64,000 nucleotides of DNA from Clostridiales bacterium UBA7285. GTDB taxonomy: Bacteria > Bacillota > Clostridia > Peptostreptococcales > Anaerovoracaceae. Positions 24,521-33,639 of the stretch are shown in pieces. The DNA lies in NCBI GenBank assembly GCA_002472145.1, contig DKRJ01000012.1:1-64000 (forward strand), written 5' to 3'. Numbering within the stretch: the stretch's first letter is position 1; each line of letters starts with the position of its first letter. A model generated the notes under the pieces. That model made no database searches. It was not told where the DNA came from and worked only from the letters and a program-made list of their open reading frames with translations. A program made the position numbers and the translations under genes.

Positions 24521-26977
24521 CTAATTATCTCTTATGGACGCGCCGAGTTTTTCCTTCAGCGCTGAGACTACGGCGTCCTGAGCCGCGTTCGTCTCTTCGT
24601 CTGTCAGTGTTTTGTCGTCATGCCTGTACGTGAGCGAGAACGCGACGCTCTTCTTGCCTTCCCCGACCTGTTCGCCGCGGTAGATGTCGAAGAGTTCGAT
24701 CTCGCGGAGAAGCTCGGTCCCCGATTCCTTAATGACTTCCTCGATCTCCTGCACCGGCGTCGATTCGTCTACGACGACCGCTATGTCTCTCGTCATCGAC
24801 GGGAACTTAGGAGCCTTAGTGTAATGGATCTCTTTCCGTCCGAATTCGACGAGCCTGTCGACAAAGAGTTCCGCGGCGTACGCGCGCGCGCCTATTTCGT
24901 AATTTTCGGCGACGTCAGGGTGTATCTCGCCCATGATGCCGAGTTCGACTTTCTCGCCTCTGTCGGTCGTTTTTACGATTCTGGCGCATCTCCCCGGATG
25001 GAAAATGCCGTACTCGCTCTCCGGAACGTACGATACGTCTGTTACTCCAAGGCTTCCGAACAAAGCCTCGAGCATGCCCTTAAGCGTGAAGAAACTCTCG
25101 CCTTCGCCGTACATTCCGACAGAGAGGTTGTACGCCTCGTCCGGCAGCCCGTTCTCGTCTGTGTAATTCTTCGAGAACGTCTTTCCGATCTCGAAGCATC
25201 TGACGGACTTAACGCTCATCGCATAGTTTCTCGCGAGCACTTCCAGCATGCCCGGAAGTATGAGCGTGCGGAGTTCCGACGTATCCTCGCCCATCGGGTT
25301 GATGATCTTGATCGTGTCTCTTTCCCACGAATCCTCCGGGATCCTGCACGCGTCGAGGATCTTGCCGTTTATGAATGAGAACGTCTCGATCTCGTCTGCG
25401 CCCATGCCCGTGAGGTCGCGCCTTATCTTATTCCTCGTCTCCCAGCTGTCGCTGTTCCTGACCATGGTGCTGAGCGCAGGAAGCGTGTTCGGGATGTTGT
25501 CGTAGCCGTACATCCTGGCCACTTCCTCGACGTAGTCGACCTCCTCGAGGAGGTCCTGCCTGACCGTAGGAGGAGTGACGGTGAGAATGTCGCCCGAGCC
25601 CTCCACCTTCATCTCGAGGCTCTCGAGGTATTTCACCATCTGCTCGCGCGGGATGTCAGTGCCGAGGACTTTGTTGATGCGGGATACCCTCGCGTCCACG
25701 GTCTTTGCCTTTTCAGGCTGCTTATACACGTCTACCGAGCCGGAGAGAACTTTGCCGCAGTCGAGCAGCTCGATGAGCTTGCATACTCTGTCCGCCGCAG
25801 CTTCGCACAGGTTAGGGTCTATGCCTTTCTCATAGCGTCCGGACGCCTCTGTCCTCAGGCCGAGTTTCTTGGAAGTCTGCCTTACCGAAGATCCCACGAA
25901 ATTCGCGGATTCGATGACTACCGTGTCCGTCGTTTCCGTGATCTCGGAGTTGAGTCCTCCCATCACGCCTGCCACCGCTACAGGCTTCTCGGCGTCGTTT
26001 ATCATGAGCATCGTCTGGTCGAGTTTTCTCTCCGTTCCGTCGAGCGTCGTGAAGACGTCGCCGTCCTTTGCCGTGTCAACTATGATCCTGCTCCCCGAGA
26101 GGTGCGTGATGTCAAAGGCGTGGAGCGGCTGGCCGTACTCGAGCATCACGAAGTTCGTTATGTCGACGATATTGTTTATCGGCCTCATTCCGGCCGCCAT
26201 CAGGCGCTTCTGCATCCACCACGGCGACTGCGCGATCTTTACGTCTTTGATGACCCTCGCGGTATATCTCTTGCAGAGATCGGACCTTACCTCGACCGAG
26301 ATGAAGTCCGCGGCGTTTTCGTCGGTTTTTTCGCATTCGGTGTCAGGATATATCATCTTCGTCCCGAACGTTGCGGCCGCTTCCCTAGCCATTCCGAGCA
26401 TCGAGAGGCAGTCAGGCCTGTTCGGAGTGATCTCGAAATCTATGACCACGTCTTCGAGGTCGAGGACGTCGCTGACCTCCTCGCCGAGCCTGTCGCTGAA
26501 GTCTCCTTCCAGGAGCCATATGCCGTCTTTAGAGATATATGGGGCGACCTTGTCCGGGATCCCGAGTTCCTGCGGGCCGCACATCATGCCCTCCGAGAGC
26601 ACGCCTCGCAGTTCTCCCGAGCGGATGGTGACTCCGCCCTCGACGTACGGCTGTCCGTGGAGAGGTCCCGGGACGTGAGCGCCGTCCACGGCGACCGGGA
26701 CGAAGTCGCCGGCCTTTACGTTAGGCGCTCCGGTGACTACTTTAATCGTCCCGCTGCCGATGTTCACGTCGCACACGACGAGTTTGTCGGCGTTCGGGTG
26801 TTTTTCTATTTTTTCGATGCGGCCGACGAGCACATTTTCGATGCCTGCTCCGATCTTCGATACCGTTTCGATGTTCGAGCCGCTCATGATCATGCGGTCG
26901 GCGAATTCGCGCGCGTTCTCCACGCTGACTTCCTTCGCCTCTACGTAATCGCTAAGCCATTTGACTGATACCAGCAT
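24521..26977 (-). CDS. pheT: Phenylalanyl-tRNA synthetase beta subunit
   Basis: The 818-aa subunit has a tRNA-binding (EMAP/OB) domain near residues 40-150 (VVCDVNIGSGTIKVVTGAPNV), B3/B4 editing domain (NRPDCLSMLGMAREAAATFG), B5 domains, the catalytic-like core (SFINGKILDACRIP...RTLILPGMLEVLARN) and the C-terminal FDX-ACB anticodon-binding domain (FPSMTRDIAVVVDESTPV ... FSLTYRHDDKTLTDEE). Length is normal. It forms an alpha2beta2 enzyme with PheS, encoded 25 bases upstream. Confidence 0.97.
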   Translation of the reverse strand: MLVSVKWLSDYVEAKEVSVENAREFADRMIMSGSNIETVSKIGAGIENVLVGRIEKIEKHPNADKLVVCDVNIGSGTIKVVTGAPNVKAGDFVPVAVDGAHVPGPLHGQPYVEGGVTIRSGELRGVLSEGMMCGPQELGIPDKVAPYISKDGIWLLEGDFSDRLGEEVSDVLDLEDVVIDFEITPNRPDCLSMLGMAREAAATFGTKMIYPDTECEKTDENAADFISVEVRSDLCKRYTARVIKDVKIAQSPWWMQKRLMAAGMRPINNIVDITNFVMLEYGQPLHAFDITHLSGSRIIVDTAKDGDVFTTLDGTERKLDQTMLMINDAEKPVAVAGVMGGLNSEITETTDTVVIESANFVGSSVRQTSKKLGLRTEASGRYEKGIDPNLCEAAADRVCKLIELLDCGKVLSGSVDVYKQPEKAKTVDARVSRINKVLGTDIPREQMVKYLESLEMKVEGSGDILTVTPPTVRQDLLEEVDYVEEVARMYGYDNIPNTLPALSTMVRNSDSWETRNKIRRDLTGMGADEIETFSFINGKILDACRIPEDSWERDTIKIINPMGEDTSELRTLILPGMLEVLARNYAMSVKSVRCFEIGKTFSKNYTDENGLPDEAYNLSVGMYGEGESFFTLKGMLEALFGSLGVTDVSYVPESEYGIFHPGRCARIVKTTDRGEKVELGIMGEIHPDVAENYEIGARAYAAELFVDRLVEFGRKEIHYTKAPKFPSMTRDIAVVVDESTPVQEIEEVIKESGTELLREIELFDIYRGEQVGEGKKSVAFSLTYRHDDKTLTDEETNAAQDAVVSALKEKLGASIRDN

Positions 26978-27002
26978 TCTCTGTTATTCCTCCGCCTGCA
27001 AA

Positions 27003-28025
27003 CTATTTGAACTGTTCGATGAATCTCATGTCGTCCTCGTAGAGGAGCCTGATGTCGTCGATGCCGTATTTAAGCATCGCGATCCTCTCTACGCCCATGC
27101 CGACCGCGAACCCGGTGTATTTCTCTGGGTCGATCCCGCCGGCCTTGTAAACGTGCGGGTGAGTCATGCCGCAGCCGAGGATCTCGATCCAGCCACTGCC
27201 CTTGCAGACGCTGCATCCCTTGCCGCCGCACTTGAAGCACGAGACGTCCATCTCGGCGCTCGGCTCCGTGAACGGGAAGTGGTGCGGCCTGAATTTCGTG
27301 CGCGTTTCAGGCCCGAAGAGTTTCTTTGCCATCAGGTCGAGCGATCCCTTCAGGTCGGCCATCGTCACGCCCTCGCCGACGACCATCATCTCGATCTGGT
27401 TGAAGGTGTGGGAATGCGTCGCGTCAGGCGTATCGCATCTGTAGCATCTGCCCGGCGAAACGATCTTATACGGAATGCTCAGCTCTTTTTCCGCGCGGAT
27501 CTCGATGGACGAGGTGTGCGGTCTGAGCACGGTGTCTTTGTTGATGTAGAACGTGTCCGTCATGTCTCTCGCAGGATGCGTAGGCGGAGCGTTGAGAGCG
27601 TCGAATGTGTTGTACACAGTGTCGATATCCGGGCCTTCGTAGACCGAATATCCCATGGTGCGGAAAATATCCGTTATCTCCTCGATGACCTGAGTGATCG
27701 GATGCTTGACGCCGATCTTCACCGGAACCCCCGGCTCGGTCACGTCGATCGTCTCTAATTTCAGTTTGGCTTCCTTTGCCGCTTCCTTCAGGCTCTCCGC
27801 CTTCCGGTTCAGCGCGTCAGCGATCTGCGCCTTAGCCTCGTTCGCGCTCCTGCCGAGTTCCTTCTTCTCCTCCGGGGAGAGTTTGCCCATCGATTTCAGG
27901 ATCTCAGTGATCTCGCCCTTTTTTCCGAGGTATTTGATCCTGATCTCTTCCGTCTCCTGCGTGGAATGAGCCTTTTCAAGGCGTTCCTTCGCTTCGTTCA
28001 GTATCGCTTCCAACTTTTCCTGCAT
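27003..28025 (-). CDS. pheS: Phenylalanyl-tRNA synthetase alpha subunit
   Basis: The 340-aa class II catalytic subunit has an N-terminal coiled coil (residues 1-85), then HPARDMTDTFYI (motif 2 region), LRPHTSSIEIR, RCYRCDTPDATHSHTFNQIEM, FFGPETRTKFRPHHFPFTEPS with the motif 3 elements, and the closing GVERIAMLKYGIDDIRLLYEDD. All key segments are intact. The ATG at 28025 is chosen over a TTG two codons earlier because GAGGT sits eight bases before it. It is followed by pheT. Confidence 0.96.
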   Translation of the reverse strand: MQEKLEAILNEAKERLEKAHSTQETEEIRIKYLGKKGEITEILKSMGKLSPEEKKELGRSANEAKAQIADALNRKAESLKEAAKEAKLKLETIDVTEPGVPVKIGVKHPITQVIEEITDIFRTMGYSVYEGPDIDTVYNTFDALNAPPTHPARDMTDTFYINKDTVLRPHTSSIEIRAEKELSIPYKIVSPGRCYRCDTPDATHSHTFNQIEMMVVGEGVTMADLKGSLDLMAKKLFGPETRTKFRPHHFPFTEPSAEMDVSCFKCGGKGCSVCKGSGWIEILGCGMTHPHVYKAGGIDPEKYTGFAVGMGVERIAMLKYGIDDIRLLYEDDMRFIEQFK

Positions 28026-28071
28026 CTGCAATGACCTCTTTCAATAAAAAACTATACGTTTATTCGCTTTT

Positions 28072-28917
28072 TTATTCGCTCTTTAAACTCTGTCTGACGC
28101 ACTCGTACATCACGACCGCGGCAGCCGTCGAAGCGTTCAGTGAATCTATCTCGCCAAACATCGGTATCCTGATGACGATATCGGCAGCTGACGTGAGCTC
28201 CGGAGAAACTCCGCGCCCCTCGTTTCCGATGACCAAAGCCATACCCGCCGTCATGTCTACGTCAAAGTATAAAGTGTCCGTATCAAATCCCGTCGCCGCG
28301 ACAGGCAGTCCGAGCGCTCCGCACATCCTGACGGCGTCCGCGGCGTCCTCCGCCTGAAGGATGGGGATCCTGAAGATCGAACCCGCCGCAGATCTAACGA
28401 CCTTAGGCGAATATATGTCCGCGGTCCCCTTTACGGTTATGATGCCGGCGAATCCGGCGGCGTCGGCCGTCCTGACGATCGTTCCGACGTTCCCCGGGTC
28501 CTGCAGCCTGTCGAGCACGACGACACTCTTCAATGAGCCTCGTCCGCGGGTCTCGCCGGGCGGCTCCGCTAGGCGCCCCTTAAGGTCTTCGAGAGTATAC
28601 GCCCGCGTTTCGACCTCAGAGATGACGTCCACTCCGCGTTCGGCGGCCGTCAGCGTGCCGAAAAGCCCGTCAGCGAGGAAACATATCGCGGTCCCGCTTT
28701 TTACGGCGTCCTCGAGCGTCTGTTCGTCGACCGAGTCGGCCGGTACGGTCCCCTCCCGGAATATCAGCGTTCTCACGTGCTGTCCCGAGCTTACGGCGTC
28801 GGCGGCGAGGTTGGATCCCTCCGCCAGGTAGGCGTTCTCCTTCGTCCTGCCCCTGTGCGTCAAAAGGCTCTTCCAGCGCTTGTAATCGGGATTTTCACGC
28901 GAAGTCAAAGTCTTCAA
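28072..28917 (-). CDS. SpoU/TrmH-family RNA 2'-O-methyltransferase
   Basis: The 281-aa protein has an N-terminal substrate-binding domain (residues 10-100) and a SPOUT methyltransferase domain: motif 1 VVVLDRLQDPGNVGTIVRTADAAG, motif 2 MALVIGNEGRGVS and motif 3 IRIPMFGEIDSLNASTAAAV, the trefoil-knot SAM site. Family members methylate the ribose of 23S rRNA or tRNA; the exact nucleotide is not readable. The start is a TTG at 28917 with GAGGGA six bases upstream; an in-frame TTG at 28941 lies in the ftsZ terminator and is unlikely. It precedes pheS by 46 bases. Confidence 0.88.
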   Translation of the reverse strand: MKTLTSRENPDYKRWKSLLTHRGRTKENAYLAEGSNLAADAVSSGQHVRTLIFREGTVPADSVDEQTLEDAVKSGTAICFLADGLFGTLTAAERGVDVISEVETRAYTLEDLKGRLAEPPGETRGRGSLKSVVVLDRLQDPGNVGTIVRTADAAGFAGIITVKGTADIYSPKVVRSAAGSIFRIPILQAEDAADAVRMCGALGLPVAATGFDTDTLYFDVDMTAGMALVIGNEGRGVSPELTSAADIVIRIPMFGEIDSLNASTAAAVVMYECVRQSLKSE

Positions 28918-28939
28918 ATCCGCTCCCTCAAATATGCGC

Positions 28940-28962
28940 AAAAAGCCGGCATTTCAGCCGGC
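28940..28962 (-). terminator. Terminator of ftsZ / dcw cluster
   Basis: On the minus strand GCCGGC (28962-28957) pairs with GCCGGC (28950-28945) around a six-base loop, followed by five T (28944-28940). It separates ftsZ from the RNA methyltransferase and phe operon. Confidence 0.85.
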
Positions 28963-28976
28963 CGACAAAATCTGTC

Positions 28977-30125
28977 CTATTTCTTCAGGAAATCCGGAAT
29001 GCCGAAGAGAGTGTCCTCCGGCGATTTTCCGCCTGCCTCGGTTTCGCTCTCGCTGAAGAGGTCATTCAGAGTGACTTCCTTCCCCGTCAGACCATCCTCC
29101 GTCGTGATCGTCTCCGGCTCCTTCTTCAGAGGTGCGGAAGGTCTGGAATAATCGATCCCTTCCTCGCCCAGACCGTCTTCAAAGCCGGTAGCTATGACGG
29201 TGATGGATATTTCGTCTTTTTTATTCTCGTCCACGGCCGCTCCGAAGATCAGGATCGCGTCGTCGTCGGCGCTCTCTTCGACCATTGAGGCGATCTTGTT
29301 TATCTCGAGCATCCCGAGATCATATCCGCCTGACACGTACAGGAGGATCGCTCTTGCCCCGTCGATGGAGGTCTCGAGCAGCGGGCTCCTTATGGCCGCG
29401 TTGATGGCATCCGTCGCTCTGTTCTCTCCCTTTCCGGTGCCGACTCCCATGTGGGCTATGCCTCTGTCCGTCATCACGGACTTCACGTCAGCGAAGTCGA
29501 CGTTTATCAGCGCGTAGTCGCTGATCAGATCCGATATTCCCTGAACGCCCTGTCTGAGGACGTCGTCCGCGAGGCGGAAGGCTTCGACCATCGTCGTGCG
29601 CTCGTCGCTGACGTCGAGGAGTTTATCGTTCGGAACTACCACGAGCGAGTCGACGAACTTGCGGAGGAATGAGATCCCCAGGTCGGCCTGCTTCTGTCTC
29701 TTGGGCCCCTCAAACGTGAAAGGCTTCGTCACGACCGCGACTGTGAGTATTCCTTTATCCTTTGAGACTTTTGCGATGATCGGAGCGGCGCCCGTTCCGG
29801 TACCGCCTCCCATGCCGGCGGTGATGAATACCATGTCGGCTCCGTCGATGACGTCGGATATCAGGTCTATCGTCTCCTCGGCGGAGCGCTGTCCGATCTC
29901 CGGATTTCCGCCGGCGCCGAGCCCCTTGGTGAGCTTCTCGCCTATCTGAATTTTTGTCTCGGCAGCGCATTTATTCAGCGCCTGCCTGTCTGTATTCACA
30001 GCGATGAACTGGACGTTTTTAAGTCCGGCTTCGATCATCCTGTTGATCGCGTTGCATCCGCCGCCGCCTACGCCTATTACTTTGATGACGGCGGAATTAT
30101 CATTTACGGAATCGAATCCCAGCAT
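28977..30125 (-). CDS. ftsZ: Cell division protein FtsZ
   Basis: The 382-aa tubulin homologue forms the cytokinetic ring. It has the GTP-binding GGGGCNAINRM and GGGTGTGAAP loops, the T7 synergy region NVDFADVKSVM, a variable C-terminal linker (about 320-365) and the conserved tail peptide GIPDFLKK that binds partners such as FtsA, SepF or ZapA-associated proteins. The ATG at 30125 has AGGAGG seven bases upstream and is chosen over an earlier in-frame start. It ends the dcw cluster, after divIB and a repeat-filled gap; ftsA is not adjacent. Confidence 0.98.
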   Translation of the reverse strand: MLGFDSVNDNSAVIKVIGVGGGGCNAINRMIEAGLKNVQFIAVNTDRQALNKCAAETKIQIGEKLTKGLGAGGNPEIGQRSAEETIDLISDVIDGADMVFITAGMGGGTGTGAAPIIAKVSKDKGILTVAVVTKPFTFEGPKRQKQADLGISFLRKFVDSLVVVPNDKLLDVSDERTTMVEAFRLADDVLRQGVQGISDLISDYALINVDFADVKSVMTDRGIAHMGVGTGKGENRATDAINAAIRSPLLETSIDGARAILLYVSGGYDLGMLEINKIASMVEESADDDAILIFGAAVDENKKDEISITVIATGFEDGLGEEGIDYSRPSAPLKKEPETITTEDGLTGKEVTLNDLFSESETEAGGKSPEDTLFGIPDFLKK

Positions 30126-30191
30126 GTTGTATCCTCCTACCTGCAAATATACAAATATTTTATCATACTGTCATGTCTTTTGCACTATTTT

Positions 30192-30317
30192 TTAGGTCAG
30201 ACGACGGTCTTCGCCGGCCGCCGGACGACCCGCCGGATCGAGAGGCTGACGACCATTCTGATCGAGAGCCGGACGCCCCTCCGGATCAAGAGGCGGACGC
30301 CCCGCGGGAAGCCCACG
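30192..30317 (-). other. In-frame open tail after the divIB TAG: eight-residue repeats
   Basis: Reading on from the divIB stop (TAG at 30320-30318) in the same frame gives 41 sense codons before TAA at 30194-30192. The tail opens with RGLPA and then repeats GRPPLDPE, GRPALDQN, GRQPLDPA and GRPAAGED before ending RRLT. The 24-bp DNA period equals eight codons. TAG is used as a normal stop elsewhere in the window (metK, both ends of other genes), so wholesale recoding is unlikely; occasional readthrough, a recent nonsense mutation or a decayed tail all remain possible. Confidence 0.6.
30200..30317. repeat. 24-bp tandem repeat between divIB and ftsZ
   Basis: About five degenerate units start at 30200, 30224, 30248, 30272 and 30296, each beginning GACG and most holding GGATC(G/A)AGAG. 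They fill the gap directly after the divIB stop codon. Confidence 0.85.
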
Positions 30318-31214
30318 CTATCCGTCTATCTCCGGAGTGAAGGAAATGTAGTCCGTCCCGCCCATTTTTATCGTGCCGCGCGTTATACCTTTGCTGAAGA
30401 GATCGGTCACCACCTTCTGGAGATCCTCGCTCTCGATGGCTTTGGTGATCTCTGCCGGGGATCCTTTTACGATCAGAGTGTCATAGATATAGCACCTGAT
30501 TATGACCTCACCCATGGTGATTCGTTTGAAATAGATATTGCCCTTCTGCATGGCCTCGAGCATCTGCAGGGTCGTCGTCAAAGCGCTGCTCTCCGCGACT
30601 TCCAACTGTTCCCCCACGTTCATCTTAGTTATCGTGAGCCCGTCGAGTATCGGAAGTTCGGGCATTTTATCGCTCTTCCTGAGCACGAGCCCGGTGCTGT
30701 CTATTACGACGTAGCTGTCGCCGTACAGGAACGCGGCAGTCTGGACACGCTCCTCGACTTTGATGACGACGGTGCGCGGGAGTTTGCGTTTGACCTCGAC
30801 GCTCGCAAAGTACGGATCCTTCGAGAGCCGATTTTTGATATCGCCCGCCTGCAGATCGAACAAAACGTTGTTTCCCGCAGGCGCCTGCGCTATGTTCATG
30901 ACCTCTTCGTCCGTATAGTAGTGGTTGCCCTCGACCTCGTAAATTTCAACGGCAAAGTAATCGGAGCGCAGAAAAGCGATCACGGCGGCGATGATCCCGC
31001 ACGTGATCAGGAAGCGCAGGAAATAATGCTTCTTCCTATGGACCTTGCGCACGCGGTCGACTTCCTTGAACTCTATACCCTCATAGGCGGGGTCTGTTTC
31101 CGAGGAAGGTCCCTTCTGCACGGTGTCGATGAACTCGGCCTCGCGCCTCTCTGCGGGGTCCCGCGCGTCGTATGCTCGCGATTCTATTTTTCCAGTCTTT
31201 CTCGACAGTTTCAT
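30318..31214 (-). CDS. divIB: Cell division protein DivIB/FtsQ
   Basis: The 298-aa bitopic protein has a charged cytoplasmic N-terminus (residues 1-65), one transmembrane helix (about 66-84, FLRFLITCGIIAAVIAFL), a POTRA domain beginning YFAVEIYEVEGNHYYTDEEVMNIA, and the FtsQ beta domain with ERVQTAAFLYGDSYVVID and ILDGLTITKMNVG. It links FtsL and its partner to the septal synthase. It lies between murG and ftsZ, as in many Firmicutes. The reading frame continues past its TAG stop into an eight-residue repeat tail (separate entry). Confidence 0.93.
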   Translation of the reverse strand: MKLSRKTGKIESRAYDARDPAERREAEFIDTVQKGPSSETDPAYEGIEFKEVDRVRKVHRKKHYFLRFLITCGIIAAVIAFLRSDYFAVEIYEVEGNHYYTDEEVMNIAQAPAGNNVLFDLQAGDIKNRLSKDPYFASVEVKRKLPRTVVIKVEERVQTAAFLYGDSYVVIDSTGLVLRKSDKMPELPILDGLTITKMNVGEQLEVAESSALTTTLQMLEAMQKGNIYFKRITMGEVIIRCYIYDTLIVKGSPAEITKAIESEDLQKVVTDLFSKGITRGTIKMGGTDYISFTPEIDG

Positions 31215-31251
31215 TGTTACGGCCTGTTCGTCCCGTTGTCGTTTTTATGAG

Positions 31252-32379
31252 TCAGTTCTCTATCCCGAGGTCGGCAAAGATCTCATCCACGATCCTGCCG
31301 GCGGCGTTCACCGGCGCAGCGGCTTTAGCATTTTCCGACATTTTTTCAAGGGCCTCGCGATCATCCGCAAGTTTTTCAACTATCCCGCATATCTCTTCCG
31401 GCGTCTTCTCTCCGTCCCTGAAAAGCAGAGCGCCGCCCGCATCGGCGAGAGTTTTTGCGTTGTAATACTGATGGTCATAAGCGGCGCCCGGGTACGGTAT
31501 CAGAATCGAAGGCGTCCCGCACGACTCCGTTTCCGCCATCGACAAAGCGCCCGCGCGGCATATCGCCAGATCGGACGCGGCCAGGAAATCAGGCATGTCC
31601 TCGACATACGGAAGGACGCGCACGTTTCCGGGGATCTCCCCGAGCCTTGACGCGATTTTATTTTTCGCTTCGTCGTAATATCTCTCTCCCGCGGAAAACA
31701 GCAGCGTCCTGCCGCTTTTCCCTGCGATCCTCACGGCGTATTCGACGGCAATGTCGTTTATCGTCTCCGCGCCGAGGCTGCCCCCGAAAGCGAAAACCGT
31801 GAAATCGTCTTCCGCGATCCCGAGTTTTTCGCGGGCAGACCGTTTGTCCGTATCAACGAACGCGGAGCGGACAGGGTTTCCCGTATATACGCATTTAGAG
31901 GCGTCGCCGAACCTGTCGGCTGCCTCGGCAAAACCGAGAAATATCTTCCTGCATCGCTTTCCCGTCATCCTGTTTCCCAGCCCCGGGTATGCGTTTTGTT
32001 CGTGGATATAACACGGAACTTTCCGGCCGCTCGCGGCAGTGATGCCCGGGACACTGACAAATCCGCCTGTACCGACGGCAAAATCAGGCTTGAAATCACC
32101 TATGATCCCGCGCGAGACCGCGATGCCTTCAAGTGTCCTCACCGACGCCTTGAAGAGTTCTCTGATCGTCATCAGCAGTCCTTCGCCCCGCTCGAACCAT
32201 CGGGCCGGAACAACACGAAAATCGTATCCGCTGTCGGGTACGACTTTCATCTCAATGCCGTCCTCGGATCCGAGAAAGAGGATCTGCGCATCCGGCTGCC
32301 TGCGGCGTATCTCATCCGCAATGGCGATCGCGGGATACAGGTGGCCGCCTGTCCCTCCCCCCATCATGATGACCTTCAT
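31252..32379 (-). CDS. murG: UDP-GlcNAc transferase MurG
   Basis: The 375-aa peripheral membrane GT-B enzyme converts lipid I to lipid II. N-domain loops MGGGTGGHLYPAIAIADEI and GTGGFVSVPG, the YIHEQNAYPG segment, FGGSLGAETIND, and the C-domain CRAGALSMAETESCGTPSILIPYP donor-binding motif are all present. Length is normal. Its start overlaps the ftsW stop by four bases (ATGA). Confidence 0.97.
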   Translation of the reverse strand: MKVIMMGGGTGGHLYPAIAIADEIRRRQPDAQILFLGSEDGIEMKVVPDSGYDFRVVPARWFERGEGLLMTIRELFKASVRTLEGIAVSRGIIGDFKPDFAVGTGGFVSVPGITAASGRKVPCYIHEQNAYPGLGNRMTGKRCRKIFLGFAEAADRFGDASKCVYTGNPVRSAFVDTDKRSAREKLGIAEDDFTVFAFGGSLGAETINDIAVEYAVRIAGKSGRTLLFSAGERYYDEAKNKIASRLGEIPGNVRVLPYVEDMPDFLAASDLAICRAGALSMAETESCGTPSILIPYPGAAYDHQYYNAKTLADAGGALLFRDGEKTPEEICGIVEKLADDREALEKMSENAKAAAPVNAAGRIVDEIFADLGIEN

Positions 32380-33605
32380 GAAACGCGCCTCTCTTTCGCG
32401 CCGCTATCGCCTTTCTCGTTTTCGAGTTCGTATTTCTCTATTTTTTCTTTAAGTTCATCGCGCCGATATACGTCTCTCGGATGACGTGAAACGTTCAGCG
32501 CTATCCCCATGAGTACCATAAATATCCATGTCGAGTTTCCGCCGTAGCTTATGAACGGCAGCGCTATTCCCGTCGGCGGCATGGAGGATGTAACGACCGC
32601 GACGTTCAGAGCGACCTGGAAGCCTACCATCATCGCGAAGCCGGATGAGAACAGCATGCCGAAATTATCTTCCGCCCCGACGGCGATATAGACCAGCCTG
32701 AAAACAAGCAGCGCGAACAAGACCATGATCGCAGCGACTCCGATGAACCCGAGTTCCTCGCCTATTATCGCGAGGATGAAATCGTTGTGCGGCTCAGGCA
32801 GGTAGAGATTTTTCTGTATGCTCTTTCCCAGCCCCAGGCCGGTCACTCCGCCGGTGCCGAGCGCCAGAAGAGACTGGACGACCTGATAGCCGTTGCCCTG
32901 AGCCTGCTCGAACGGGTTCAGGAACGACACGACTCTGTCGTGCATATACTCATCCGAAAATTTAGCGAGATAGATCAGGCCGAGAACCCCTATACCGGCT
33001 ATGCCGGCCAGATATCCCGGGTGCATCCCTGCTATGAACGCGATCCCGATCCCGATCAGAGCTACGGTTATAGCCGTTGAGAGGTTAGGCTGCATTATTA
33101 TCAGCAGGCAGCATACGAGTACGTAGATCACGGCAGGAAGCAGAGTCTTGAATTTTTTTGCCCGCTTCATATTCTCCGAAAAATACGTCGAAAGCAGGAT
33201 GAGAACCGCCGGTTTCGCGAGTTCTCCCGGCATGATGGTTATGCCGACGTTTATCCAGCGCGTCGCGCCGTTTCTGGTCTCACCGAGCGGAGTGAATACC
33301 GCGAGCAGAAGGATTATCTCCAGAACGGCGAGCGGTTTAGCCCATTTTTTAACGAAGTGATAATCTATCCGAGAGAACAGCATCATCAAAGCAAAACCGG
33401 TCGCCGAGAAAAACGCCTGTTTCTTCAGGTATTCGTAAGGCGAACCTGTCATGTTGATCGAATAATAGTAGCTCGCGCTGAATACCATGACCACTCCGGT
33501 CATGGCGATGATGGCGACCACTATGATCAGAAAATAATCCGCCCGTCCGGCGTGTCTCTTTTCAGCTGTCGGAACTGTTTCCAGCTTTGATGTGTAAGAA
33601 GTCAT
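32376..33605 (-). CDS. ftsW: SEDS glycosyltransferase FtsW
   Basis: The 409-aa polytopic protein is the lipid II polymerase of the septum, working with the division PBP. Ten transmembrane segments are visible, with ATRWINVGITIMPGELAKPAVLI, the LPEPHNDFILAIIGEELGFIG signature loop and SMPPTGIALPFISYGGNST near the end. The hydrophilic tail (about 370-409) is rich in Glu/Lys. It is placed between murD and murG. Confidence 0.96.
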   Translation of the reverse strand: MTSYTSKLETVPTAEKRHAGRADYFLIIVVAIIAMTGVVMVFSASYYYSINMTGSPYEYLKKQAFFSATGFALMMLFSRIDYHFVKKWAKPLAVLEIILLLAVFTPLGETRNGATRWINVGITIMPGELAKPAVLILLSTYFSENMKRAKKFKTLLPAVIYVLVCCLLIIMQPNLSTAITVALIGIGIAFIAGMHPGYLAGIAGIGVLGLIYLAKFSDEYMHDRVVSFLNPFEQAQGNGYQVVQSLLALGTGGVTGLGLGKSIQKNLYLPEPHNDFILAIIGEELGFIGVAAIMVLFALLVFRLVYIAVGAEDNFGMLFSSGFAMMVGFQVALNVAVVTSSMPPTGIALPFISYGGNSTWIFMVLMGIALNVSRHPRDVYRRDELKEKIEKYELENEKGDSGAKERRVS

Positions 33606-33639
33606 TCTGTCTTTTCCGGCGGTCCGGCACTTTTCAGAA

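Noticed and set aside
30200..30317. CRISPR array
   Set aside because: Units are contiguous 24-bp imperfect repeats without spacers, and no cas genes are near.
30192..30320. TAG recoded as pyrrolysine or another amino acid genome-wide
   Set aside because: TAG is the ordinary stop of several genes in the window (for example metK, trkH, nitroreductase), so general recoding is not supported.
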